Source of the DNA: Clostridium chromiireducens
GTDB lineage: Bacteria > Bacillota > Clostridia > Clostridiales > Clostridiaceae
Assembly: GCF_002029255.1 (NCBI RefSeq)
Contig: NZ_MZGT01000002.1
Coordinates: forward strand, 1-64,000
DNA length: 64,000 nucleotides
Reading direction: 5' to 3'
Part shown: piece by piece, positions 36,150 through 45,242 of the stretch
Numbering within the stretch: position 1 is the first letter of the stretch
How the letters are laid out: the number at the start of each line of letters is the position of its first letter
Translations under genes and position numbers: made by a program
The notes under the pieces: model-generated
Told to the model about the DNA's origin: nothing
What the model saw: the letters and a program-made list of their open reading frames with translations, nothing else
Databases searched by the model: none

Positions 36150-37109
36150 ATGGAATTAGGAGTAAAGAATGCTGAAGGAAATGTAGAAATAAAAGCAAAA
36201 AAGAATATGCTCGAAAGAATGAAAAAACAAAAAGCCTTAATTATAATGTCTATTCCGTTTGTTATATATACATTAATATTTAGCTATGCACCTCTTTTAG
36301 GATGGGTCATGGCATTTCAAAAATATAAGCCAGGAAAAGCTCTATTTGATCAAACCTGGGTTGGTCTTACGCAATTTAAGACACTATTTGCTGATCCGGT
36401 CTTTTTAGGTGTTATAAGAAACACTCTATGTATGAGTATAATTAATTTAACATTGGGTACTATTTGTTCTATTGGTTTCGCTTTACTATTAAATGAAGTA
36501 AGGCGGTTGTTAGCTAAAAAATTTATACAAACAATCTCTTATTTACCTCATTTCCTTTCATGGATAATTGTAACAGGAATTGTTGTAGATGTGCTTGCAA
36601 CAGATACAGGTGTTATTAATCAAGTGTTAGTTGCACTACATATAATAAGTGAACCTATAAATTTTTTTGCTGAAACTAAATATTTTTGGGGAATTGTTGG
36701 GCTTACAAATGTTTGGAAAGAAGTTGGTTGGGGTAGTATTATTTACCTTGCTGCCATTACTGGTATTAATCCAGATTTATATGAAGCGGCAGAAATTGAT
36801 GGAGCAGGAAGAATAAAGAAAATTTTATATGTTACTTTACCTGGAATTAAATCAACAATATTTATATTGTTAATAATGAACATTGGAAATATTGTTAACG
36901 CAGGTTTTGAATTACAATACTTACTTGGAAATGGCCTTATTCAAAGTGTATCTCAAACAATAGATATTTTTGTATTAAGATATGGAATCAGTTTAAGTAA
37001 TTATTCATTAGCTACAGCGGCAGGTATATTTAAGAGCGTAGTTAGTATAGCTTTGATATTTATTGCAAATGAATTTGCAAAAAGAGCTGGTGAAGAAAGG
37101 TTATTCTAA
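36150..37109 (+). CDS. ABC importer permease 1 (LplB type), 319 aa
   Basis: An integral membrane subunit with about six hydrophobic segments. The ATPase-contact EAA loop is EAAEIDGAGRIKKILYVTLP. The start is the ATG at 36150 (MELGVKNAEG), preceded by AGGGAGGAAAA; an in-frame ATG at 36129 lies before that site. Its stop is 13 nt before the next permease's ATG. It should form the channel with permease 2 and take cargo from the lipoprotein upstream. Confidence 0.9.
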   Translation: MELGVKNAEGNVEIKAKKNMLERMKKQKALIIMSIPFVIYTLIFSYAPLLGWVMAFQKYKPGKALFDQTWVGLTQFKTLFADPVFLGVIRNTLCMSIINLTLGTICSIGFALLLNEVRRLLAKKFIQTISYLPHFLSWIIVTGIVVDVLATDTGVINQVLVALHIISEPINFFAETKYFWGIVGLTNVWKEVGWGSIIYLAAITGINPDLYEAAEIDGAGRIKKILYVTLPGIKSTIFILLIMNIGNIVNAGFELQYLLGNGLIQSVSQTIDIFVLRYGISLSNYSLATAAGIFKSVVSIALIFIANEFAKRAGEERLF

Positions 37110-37122
37110 AGGAGGAGTATTA

Positions 37123-38022
37123 ATGGCAGGATTAAAAAAGAGAAGTAAAAGTGATATTATTTTTGACAGTATTATAGGGATATTTATGGTGATATTTGTA
37201 ATTGTTACATTATACCCTATTTTAAATACATTAGCTGTTTCGTTTAATGATGGTATTGATACAGTACGTGGTGGAATTTATCTATGGCCAAGAGTATTTT
37301 CCATGAAAAATTATCAAACAGTATTTAACAATCAGAACTTAATGCAGGGTGCATTTATATCAGTTTCAAGAACTGTAATTGCTACTGTGCTTAATGTATT
37401 CTTATCAGCAATGCTTGCATATATACTAAGCAGAAAAGAGTTTATATTCAGGAAACAAATGTCAATATTTTATGTAATAACAATGTATGTTAGTGGTGGA
37501 ATGATTCCAATTTATGTTTTAATGAAAACCTTACATCTAACTAATAACTACCTAGTGTATATATTACCTGGCTTAGTTTATGTATTTAACATGATTGTAA
37601 TCAGAACTTTTATAAATGGATTACCTGATAGTTTAGTTGAATCAGCGAAAATTGATGGCGCAGGAGAATTTAGAATTTTTATTCAAATTATATTACCTTT
37701 GTGTAAACCTGTACTTGCAACTGTTGCATTATTTGTAGCAGTAGATCAATGGAATTCATGGTTTGATGCAATGATTTATAACTCACAAAGTATAAAGTTG
37801 ACAACATTGCAGTATGAACTTATGAAGTTATTATCATCTGCAATGCAGCAGGGAAGTGGTGCAGGTGCAATAGATGCAGCTAAAAATGCAGGAACTATGG
37901 TTACACCAAAATCAATTCGAGCAGCTGCTACAATAGTAACTGCGTTACCAATAGTTTGTTTATATCCATTCTTACAAAGATATTTTGTAACAGGGCTTAC
38001 TATTGGGGGAGTAAAAGAATAA
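37123..38022 (+). CDS. ABC importer permease 2 (LplC/YtcP type), 299 aa
   Basis: Second channel subunit, about six membrane segments, with the EAA loop ESAKIDGAGEFRIFIQIILP. The ATG at 37123 (MAGLKKRSKS) follows AAAGGAGGAG; in-frame codons from 37063 overlap the preceding gene. No ATPase gene follows, so the importer must use an ATPase encoded elsewhere, such as a shared MsmX-like protein. Enzymes GH8 and GH43 come next on the same strand. Confidence 0.9.
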   Translation: MAGLKKRSKSDIIFDSIIGIFMVIFVIVTLYPILNTLAVSFNDGIDTVRGGIYLWPRVFSMKNYQTVFNNQNLMQGAFISVSRTVIATVLNVFLSAMLAYILSRKEFIFRKQMSIFYVITMYVSGGMIPIYVLMKTLHLTNNYLVYILPGLVYVFNMIVIRTFINGLPDSLVESAKIDGAGEFRIFIQIILPLCKPVLATVALFVAVDQWNSWFDAMIYNSQSIKLTTLQYELMKLLSSAMQQGSGAGAIDAAKNAGTMVTPKSIRAAATIVTALPIVCLYPFLQRYFVTGLTIGGVKE

Positions 38023-38089
38023 GAATATTATAAAAGACTAAGGAAAAAATAAACTTTTTCAATTATCTCATATAAGGAGTAGGAGTAGA

Positions 38090-39226
38090 ATGAGTGCTTA
38101 TGAAACAAATTCTTATCATAATATCTTTAAAGAATATGGATATTCTGACGAAGAAATCGAAAAAAGATTAAATGGTATTTGTAATACTATTTTTTATGGA
38201 AATGAATCAGAAAGGTTATATCATCCCGTTGGGGATGATATGGCTTACTTTGTCGATACAGGTAATAATGATGCTAGGACAGAAGGTATGTCTTATGCAA
38301 TGATGATGTGTGTTCAAAGAAATATGAAAGAAGAATTCGATCGATTATGGAAATGGGCAAAAACATATATGTATATGGACGAAGGTCTAAATAAAGGATA
38401 TTTTGCATGGTCCGTTAAGCTAAATGGAGAGAAAAATGCCTATGGGCCTGCACCTGATGGAGAAGAATATTTTGCAATGGCATTATTTTTCGCGGCAAAT
38501 AGATGGGGTAATGGAGAAGGGATTTTTAATTATTCAAAAGAAGCAAAAGAACTTCTTCATGAATGTGTTCATAAAGGAGAAAAGGAACCAGGGGCTCCAA
38601 TGTGGGAACCAAGTAATAAATTAATAAAGTTTGTTCCAAATCTTGATTTTACTGATCCTTCATATCATTTACCACATTTTTATGAATTATTTTCTCTTTG
38701 GTGCAATGAAGAAGATCGCGAGTTTTGGAAAGAGGCAGCGCAATGTAGCAGAGAATATCTAAAAAAAGCTTGCCATCCTATTACAGGACTCGCACCAGAG
38801 TATTCGAAGTATGATGGAGTACCATGTAATTCACCTTGGGATAAAGGCCATCATGAAAGATACTATAGTGATGCATATAGAGTAGCAGCTAATCTAGGTT
38901 TATCTTATGAATGGTTTGAAAATTCAGAGTGGGAGTGTGAGTGTGCAGATAAGATTCAAACTTTCTTCTGCGAAACAGTTAAAGGTAAAGCGGATTTAGT
39001 TTATGAAATAGATGGAACAATTATTGAAGAAAAAGCCCTTCATCCAGTAGCTATAATAGCAACTAATGCTATGGCATCTTTAGCTAGTAAAGGAAAGTAC
39101 AGAAAAGAATGTGTTGATTTATTTTGGGATACGCCACTTAGAATAGGTGAAAGAAGATATTATGATAACTGTTTATATTTATTCGCTTTCTTGGCGTTAA
39201 GTGGAAATTATAGAATTTGGAAGTAG
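38090..39226 (+). CDS. GH8 reducing-end xylose-releasing exo-oligoxylanase, 378 aa
   Basis: Cuts single xylose units from the reducing end of xylooligosaccharides, a rare polarity. GH8 of the Rex type is shown by YFVDTGNNDARTEGMSYAMM, with E65 as the probable general acid, D123 in GPAPDGEEYFAMAL and an aspartate (D261) in HHERYYSDAYRVAANLG. Length matches Rex (about 380 aa). There is no signal peptide, so it works inside the cell on imported oligomers. The ATG at 38090 follows AAGGAGTAGGAG. Its stop is 12 nt before the GH43 gene, so the two are co-translated neighbours. Confidence 0.92.
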   Translation: MSAYETNSYHNIFKEYGYSDEEIEKRLNGICNTIFYGNESERLYHPVGDDMAYFVDTGNNDARTEGMSYAMMMCVQRNMKEEFDRLWKWAKTYMYMDEGLNKGYFAWSVKLNGEKNAYGPAPDGEEYFAMALFFAANRWGNGEGIFNYSKEAKELLHECVHKGEKEPGAPMWEPSNKLIKFVPNLDFTDPSYHLPHFYELFSLWCNEEDREFWKEAAQCSREYLKKACHPITGLAPEYSKYDGVPCNSPWDKGHHERYYSDAYRVAANLGLSYEWFENSEWECECADKIQTFFCETVKGKADLVYEIDGTIIEEKALHPVAIIATNAMASLASKGKYRKECVDLFWDTPLRIGERRYYDNCLYLFAFLALSGNYRIWK

Positions 39227-39238
39227 AGGGAAGTAAAA

Positions 39239-40795
39239 ATGAATAAAATAAAAAATCCAATTTTATCAGGATTCTATCCAGATCCATCAATATGTGCAGT
39301 AGGAGAAGACTTTTATTTAGTCACATCTACATTTGCTTATTTTCCAGGAGTCCCAATCTTTCATAGTAAGGATTTAGTTAACTGGGAGCAGATTGGAAAT
39401 GTACTTACTAGAGAGTCACAACTAAATTTGGAGGGGGCAGGTCATTCGCAGGGAATATTTGCACCTACCTTGCGCTATAATAATGGAACATTTTATTTAA
39501 TTACTACAAATGTTACTCATGGTGGGAACTTTATTGTAACAGCCGAAAAGCCAGAGGGACCATGGTCTGACCCGTATTGGTTGGAAGGAGCAATAGGTAT
39601 TGATCCAAGCCTATTTTTTGATGATGATGGAAAAGCATATTATGTGGGTACAAGACCAAATCCAGAGGGAGTACGTTATAACGGAGATTGGGAAGATTGG
39701 GTTCAAGAATTAGATTTAAATACTATGAGCCTTGTAGGTGAGAGTCATAAAATCTGGAAAGGTGCACTCCGAGATGCAATATGGCCTGAAGGTCCTCATC
39801 TTTATAAGATAGATGGCTATTATTATTTGATGATTGCAGAAGGCGGAACAGGACCTGAACATGCTGTTACTATTGCAAGAAGTAAATCTATATTTGGCAA
39901 GTATGAAGGATGTCCACGTAACCCTATTATTACTCATAGACATTTAGGAAAAAGTTATCCAATAAAGCATGTTGGACATGGAGACTTAGTTAAAACTCAT
40001 GATGATAAGTGGTTTATGGTAATGTTAGCTAGCAGAACCTGTGAAGGATATTGTAATACTGGAAGAGAAACCTTTTTAGCAAAAGTAATATGGGAAGAAG
40101 GATGGCCAGTAGTAAATTCAGGCATTGGAATTTTAGAATTAGAGCAAGATCATGAACTCCCAAAATATGAAGTAGAACCAAAGGAATCTTGTTATCATTT
40201 CCATGGAAAAGAGTTAGATAATACTTGGATGTTTTTAAGAAATCCAAGTGAAAATTTATATTCACTAACAGAAAAAGAAGGTTGTCTTCGCCTACACTTG
40301 AAAGAGCAGTCTATAAAAGATTTAGATAACCCGGCTTATGTAGGAATTAGGCAAAAAGAGTATCATTATATTGTATCTACTATGATGGAGTTTAAGCCGA
40401 ATAATGAAAATGAAAGTGCAGGAATAGCTATAGTTCAGAGCAATGAATATCATATTAGATATGAATGCACGCAGAGAAATGGAAGAGAAGTATTACAAAT
40501 TATAGAGTGTAATAATGGTAAAGATATTTTAATTAATGAAGTTGAAATAAATTCAAATAAACTTTGTTTGAAAATGGTAAGCAAGGGCCAGAAGTTAGAT
40601 TTATATTATGGAATAGATGGTACTAGCTATAAATTATTACAAAAGGAGGTTAATACTAAAAATTTAAGCACAGAGATAGCTGGTGGATTCGTAGGATGCA
40701 CAATTGGTATGTTCGGAACCAGTAACGGTCAACCTACCAATAATTATGCAGATTTCTACTGGTTTGAGTATAAAAGTACTACACAACATAACTAG
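39239..40795 (+). CDS. GH43 beta-xylosidase/arabinofuranosidase, 518 aa
   Basis: A five-bladed propeller glycosidase. The general base is D15 in SGFYPDPSICAV, the pKa-modulating aspartate D122 in IGIDPSLFFDDDG and the acid E184 in WPEGPHLYKIDGYYYL. The C-terminal 190 residues form the beta-sandwich domain of the XynB3-like GH43 group (about residue 325 onward). It is cytoplasmic. It should remove xylose from chain ends and perhaps arabinose branches. The ATG follows AGAGGGAAG 12 nt after the GH8 stop. Confidence 0.93.
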   Translation: MNKIKNPILSGFYPDPSICAVGEDFYLVTSTFAYFPGVPIFHSKDLVNWEQIGNVLTRESQLNLEGAGHSQGIFAPTLRYNNGTFYLITTNVTHGGNFIVTAEKPEGPWSDPYWLEGAIGIDPSLFFDDDGKAYYVGTRPNPEGVRYNGDWEDWVQELDLNTMSLVGESHKIWKGALRDAIWPEGPHLYKIDGYYYLMIAEGGTGPEHAVTIARSKSIFGKYEGCPRNPIITHRHLGKSYPIKHVGHGDLVKTHDDKWFMVMLASRTCEGYCNTGRETFLAKVIWEEGWPVVNSGIGILELEQDHELPKYEVEPKESCYHFHGKELDNTWMFLRNPSENLYSLTEKEGCLRLHLKEQSIKDLDNPAYVGIRQKEYHYIVSTMMEFKPNNENESAGIAIVQSNEYHIRYECTQRNGREVLQIIECNNGKDILINEVEINSNKLCLKMVSKGQKLDLYYGIDGTSYKLLQKEVNTKNLSTEIAGGFVGCTIGMFGTSNGQPTNNYADFYWFEYKSTTQHN

Positions 40796-41206
40796 AAATT
40801 ACGGTATATTAGCAATTAAACATATCACTTATTTAGTAATATTATTTAGAAATATTCAGCAGAAATAGAAAGGATATATTATTTTAGTTTTATTTTTGAC
40901 TGAGTATTTCTATTTTAGATGCTTTTGTAAATGATATCAGTTGAAATAAAGGACATATTCGTAGCTACTTCTTAAAATATAAAGCCTAATACTATGTTAG
41001 TGAAAATAATAAAGATAATATCCAGGAGCATGCAGCCGTTATCTCCCACTTAAGCGGAGAACCTAAATCTATGATTTAGTATGAATCGCTTAATTACCAG
41101 ACTTTAGGAGGAGTTTCATATAAATTGGGAGTGTTACGGATGCTAGCTATCGGATAAATGTTATTTTTATTTATATATATATTATAATTAAGGGGGAGAT
41201 ATTAAA
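40796..41206. other. Intergenic region before the GH10 xylanase
   Basis: Two structures are visible. An imperfect dyad pairs 40847-40867 (TAGAAATATTCAGC...) with 40891-40912 and may end the GH43 transcript. A longer hairpin at 41027-41144 is listed separately. TATAAT at 41183-41188 is a possible -10 box for the xylanase gene, without a strong -35. AAGGGGGAG at 41190-41198 is its ribosome site. Confidence 0.45.
41027..41144 (-). repeat. Hairpin repeat related to the 681-756 structure
   Basis: AGCATGCAGCCGTTATCTCC (from 41027) pairs imperfectly with the stretch ending 41144 (TTGGGAGTGTTACGGATGCT). An inner stem AAGCG/CGCTT and CTAAATC/GATTTAG is nested. On the minus strand it shows GTAACACTCCCA and TGGGAGATAAC, the same paired tracts as the hairpin at 695-742 (GTAACACTCCCA, GGGGGATAAC). 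Confidence 0.5.
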
Positions 41207-44200
41207 TTGTTTACTAAGAAAAAAAAGTTGAAATTAATGAGTTTAGTTATTACAGGTTCTTTGCTTGGTGGAATGTATACGTCTACCAATAGTATACCGG
41301 TGCAAGCTACGACTGAAGATACATCATCGGTTGTAGTAGTTAACAGTACATTTGAAGCTGATGATACCACTATTTGGGATGGTTCAGGAGCAATTCTTGA
41401 AAGAGTAACTACTGGTGCTGGAGTTTGTTTGAAAGCAACTGGAAGAACTCAAGGTTATATGGGGCCTAAAATAGATTTAACGGGCAAAATACAAGGTGGA
41501 AAAACATATGAAACTTCTGTTTGGGTAAAATTTGATGGAGCAGGAACAAAAAAGTTTAAGGTTACTTTAGACAATATGATAGGTGGCACACAAGGTTATA
41601 ATCAAATGACAAATCAAGTAGATGTACAAGCAAACACATGGACACAAATTACTGGTACATTTAATTGTCCAGCGGGAGAAGTAACTAAAGCCAAACCTTA
41701 TGTTGAGTGTGATGATGCTACTACTGATTTTTATATTGATGATTTCAAAATTACAACAGAAGCAGGCAACGATGCACCTGAAGTTACAGATACAGTTTAT
41801 ACTCAAAGTTTTGAAGAAGGATTAGGTGGCTGGGCTGCTAGAGGTGGTGAAATTTCACAAGATCCATCACAAAAACAAGAAGGAAGTAATTCTTTAAAAA
41901 TATCAGGAAGAACAAAAACTTGGGAAGGTCCTATAAAGGATTTAACAAGTGTACTTGAAAAAGGAGAATCTTATCATTTTTCTGCATATGTTATGTATAA
42001 TGATGAAAATGGACTAGATAGCCAAGAATTCCATTTACAAACTCAAATCAAGAATGGTGATAGTTCAGATTATCAAACTATAGGAAAAGGTACAGCAAAA
42101 AAAGGTGAGTGGACAAAAATAGAAGGTGACTACACAGTTCCTTCAGGTGCAACTGGATTCTCAATATATATAGAATTACCTTATAAAGATGATGCGACCA
42201 CTACAATACCTGCATCTGATAAAATTAACTTTTATTTAGATAATGTGGTTGTAACAAAAACTGTAGTAGTTAAAAAAGAGTACCAAAAGGATATTCCACA
42301 ATTAAAAGATGTACTTAGTCAATATTTCCCATTTGGAACATCGGTTAATCCAAGTGAAATTGATGAGAATAATGTGCATTCAGATTTCATCAAATATCAA
42401 TATGGAGCTATAGTGCCAGACAATTGCATGAAACCTGAATCAGTGCAACCAACTGAGGGGAATTTTACATTTGATGATGCAGATAAAATTGTAAATTTTG
42501 CTAATGATAATAACATGATATTAAGAGGACATACTTTAGTTTGGCATAGTCAAGTACCTGCGTGGTTTTTCCAAGATAAAGATGATTCAAGTAAGCCAGC
42601 TTCAAGGGAATTATTATTACAAAGAATGAAAACACATATACAAACTGTAATGGGAAGATATAAAGGAAGAGTAAATTACTGGGATGTTGTAAATGAAGTT
42701 ATATCTGATAAGAGTGGCTTAAGAGGACAAGATGAAAATTCAAAATGGAAATCTATAATAGGAGACGTTGATGGTGATGGTTATGATGATGACTATATTA
42801 GATTAGCTTTTGAATATGCTCATGAAGCTGATCCAGATGCAAAGTTAATTATAAATGATTATGGAACAGAAGGTAGTTCTAGAAAAAGAGATGATTTGTA
42901 TAATCTAGTTGATAGATTGCTTGCTAAAGGAACTCCAATAGACGGTATAGGTATTCAATCGCATATTTCCATGTATAGTCCTTCAGCAGAACAAATTAAA
43001 GAGACAATTGAAAAGTTTGCAAGCTTAAAGAAATATAATCCAGACTTTACTGTTCAAGTTACAGAATTAGATATGTCTATTTATAGTGGAGATAATGAAG
43101 GTACGAAAACACCAACAGAAGATATTTTAGCACAACAAGCAGCTCAGTATAAGAAAATATTTGATGTTTATAAAGAGCAAGCTGAAAAAGGAAACTTAAG
43201 TTTGGTTATGATGTGGGGTAATTCAGATGATAATACATGGTTAGATGATTTTCCTGTAAAAGGCAGAAAAGATGCTCCATTACTTTTTGATAGAAACTTA
43301 AAAGCTAAACCTGGTTATTGGGGAATTGTTGACCCTTCAAAGATTGCCGTGTTTAAACAAAAAGTAAATATAGCAAATGGAACGCCTGTAATTGGAAGTT
43401 CTGTGGATAAAAAGTGGATGACAGTTAAACCATTTGACGTTAATTCATTTGTAAAAGGATCAAGCGGAGCTACAGCTAAAGTAAAAACTATGTGGGATGA
43501 AAATAATTTATATGTTCTTGCAGATGTAAGCGATACAACAGTTGGAGATAAGGATACTGTAGATGTATTTGTAAATAATGGCGCAGGAGAATATGTAAAG
43601 TATTCAATTAATCGTAGCACTAATACTGATGCAATTAAAGTTACTTCCACATCTACTGGGTATCAAATACAAGCTAAAATACCATTAGGCGATATTAAAG
43701 CAGCAGTAGGAACTAAAATTGTATTTGATATGAAAATTAATGATAATGCTTCTAATGGTGAAATAACTTCATCAGTAGTTTGGAATGATTATGCAAGTGT
43801 AGATACATTAAGTCCAGAAAATGGCGGAATATTAGCATTTGCTAAAGAATCAAAATTATCAGAAACTAAAAAGGGAACTCCAAATATTGACGGTAAAATA
43901 GATGAGATATGGAATACTGCTAATGTTATAAACACAGATGTAAGTGTACAAGGAACAGATGCAGCTAAAGCTAAAGTTAGAACTTTATGGGACAAAGATT
44001 ATATTTATGCATTATATGAAGTTGCAGATAGTAATTTAGATAAAAGTAGTGTTAATGCATATGAGCAAGACTCAGTTGAGACATTTATAGATGAAAATAA
44101 CGCAAGAGCTTCATCTTATGATAATGATGATGCTCAATATAGAGTAAATTATGATAATGAACAAAGTGGCGGCGGAAACAGAATTACTGATAAATTCAAA

Positions 44201-44947
44201 TCAGCAACTACAAAAACTGATAATGGATATATAGTAGAAATAGCTATTCCTTTAAAAAATGAAGCTGTGGCTAACCAAATTATAGGATTTGATGCTCAAG
44301 TAAATGATGCTGCCGACGGTGTAAGAAATGGAGTAAATATTTGGTGTGATGCAAGTGGACAAACTTGGTCTACTACGAGTAATATAGGCAATATAATGCT
44401 TGTTGATTCAACAGATGGCGGAAATACAGGTAATTCTGGTTCAAATTCAGGAAATACAGGCACTGGTAATTCAAGTACAGGATCTTCTAATCATCATTCA
44501 AGTAATTCAAGCTCAAGCAGTTCATCAAATGAAAGTGAAAGTCAAAACACAAGCACATCTAATAATAACGGAGTGGCGAAAGAAGGATGGAGTCTTGATG
44601 TAAATAATAATTGGACACTTATTGAAAATGGAAAACCAGTTACTGGATGGAAGCTTGTTGATAATAAGTGGTATTTAATGAATCAAGATGGAAAGATGCA
44701 AACAGGATGGGCACAGGATACAAATGGAAAATGGTATTTCTTAAAAAATAGCGGAGAAATGCAAATAGGATGGATTCAGGATACGAATGGAAAATGGTAT
44801 TTACTGAAAAATAGCGGGGAAATGGCAATAGGATGGACACAGGATGCAGATGGAAAGTGGTATTTCTTAAATAGCAGTGGAGAAATGTTATACAATACAA
44901 CTGTTGATGGATATACTTTAGGTTCTGATGGAGCATGGATTCAATAA
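41207..44947 (+). CDS. Secreted modular GH10 xylanase with choline-binding repeats, 1246 aa
   Basis: Endo-1,4-beta-xylanase, the only exported enzyme of the locus. Order: signal peptide (1-34, ending VQA); two CBM22-type xylan-binding domains (about 45-185 and 198-350); GH10 catalytic domain (about 358-702) with acid/base E497 in YWDVVNEVISD and nucleophile E620 in QVTELDMSIY; two CBM9-type domains (about 715-880 and 885-1065); Ser/Asn-rich linker (about 1066-1123); five choline-binding repeats (about 1124-1246, GWAQDTNGKWYFLKNSGEMQ). Many xylanases carry SLH domains or a dockerin at this place; here the anchor should be phosphocholine on the wall. The start is a TTG at 41207 after AAGGGGGAG, as in the two autolysins. 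Products would be taken up by the importer encoded upstream. Confidence 0.95.
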   Translation: MFTKKKKLKLMSLVITGSLLGGMYTSTNSIPVQATTEDTSSVVVVNSTFEADDTTIWDGSGAILERVTTGAGVCLKATGRTQGYMGPKIDLTGKIQGGKTYETSVWVKFDGAGTKKFKVTLDNMIGGTQGYNQMTNQVDVQANTWTQITGTFNCPAGEVTKAKPYVECDDATTDFYIDDFKITTEAGNDAPEVTDTVYTQSFEEGLGGWAARGGEISQDPSQKQEGSNSLKISGRTKTWEGPIKDLTSVLEKGESYHFSAYVMYNDENGLDSQEFHLQTQIKNGDSSDYQTIGKGTAKKGEWTKIEGDYTVPSGATGFSIYIELPYKDDATTTIPASDKINFYLDNVVVTKTVVVKKEYQKDIPQLKDVLSQYFPFGTSVNPSEIDENNVHSDFIKYQYGAIVPDNCMKPESVQPTEGNFTFDDADKIVNFANDNNMILRGHTLVWHSQVPAWFFQDKDDSSKPASRELLLQRMKTHIQTVMGRYKGRVNYWDVVNEVISDKSGLRGQDENSKWKSIIGDVDGDGYDDDYIRLAFEYAHEADPDAKLIINDYGTEGSSRKRDDLYNLVDRLLAKGTPIDGIGIQSHISMYSPSAEQIKETIEKFASLKKYNPDFTVQVTELDMSIYSGDNEGTKTPTEDILAQQAAQYKKIFDVYKEQAEKGNLSLVMMWGNSDDNTWLDDFPVKGRKDAPLLFDRNLKAKPGYWGIVDPSKIAVFKQKVNIANGTPVIGSSVDKKWMTVKPFDVNSFVKGSSGATAKVKTMWDENNLYVLADVSDTTVGDKDTVDVFVNNGAGEYVKYSINRSTNTDAIKVTSTSTGYQIQAKIPLGDIKAAVGTKIVFDMKINDNASNGEITSSVVWNDYASVDTLSPENGGILAFAKESKLSETKKGTPNIDGKIDEIWNTANVINTDVSVQGTDAAKAKVRTLWDKDYIYALYEVADSNLDKSSVNAYEQDSVETFIDENNARASSYDNDDAQYRVNYDNEQSGGGNRITDKFKSATTKTDNGYIVEIAIPLKNEAVANQIIGFDAQVNDAADGVRNGVNIWCDASGQTWSTTSNIGNIMLVDSTDGGNTGNSGSNSGNTGTGNSSTGSSNHHSSNSSSSSSSNESESQNTSTSNNNGVAKEGWSLDVNNNWTLIENGKPVTGWKLVDNKWYLMNQDGKMQTGWAQDTNGKWYFLKNSGEMQIGWIQDTNGKWYLLKNSGEMAIGWTQDADGKWYFLNSSGEMLYNTTVDGYTLGSDGAWIQ

Positions 44948-45055
44948 TTAAATTTATATTACAACTTACTGAAATTATAAATATTTTTATACCAATAAAG
45001 GGTACAATGTAACCGTAAGGCTGCAATGTTCCAAAAGTTTTTAAAAATTGGCAGG

Positions 45056-45142
45056 AGGTTCTAAGTACTAGGTTGCATCAACTTTAGAGTGTTTTCACTT
45101 TCAGTGCGACAAGCTAAAGTTGAACAACTAACGACTAAGAAC
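45056..45142 (+). repeat. Palindromic element, degraded copy L
   Basis: AGGTTCTAAGTACTAGGTTG (from 45056) pairs with the stretch ending 45142 (CTAACGACTAAGAACCT), with core CAACTTTAG / CTAAAGTTG. GGTTGCATC and GAACAACT repeat the family core asymmetry. The left end shows AACCGTAAGGCTGCAATG (45010-45027) and the right end TGCTTATTTTCTC, both diverged. It is the only recognisable copy outside the first 23 kb and lies after the xylanase gene. Confidence 0.55.
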
Positions 45143-45242
45143 CTTTAACTGCTTATTTTCTCAAGAATTAAATTTTATAATAACTATTATATATAATACG
45201 GCTGTGATTGAAAAATTATTAAATAAGGAAGGAGACTGTATT

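Noticed and set aside
43315-43650. 111-codon minus-strand frame
   Set aside because: Antisense shadow of the CBM9-type region of the xylanase.
44640-45026. 128-codon minus-strand frame
   Set aside because: Antisense to the choline-binding repeats; its own repeats mirror those on the plus strand.
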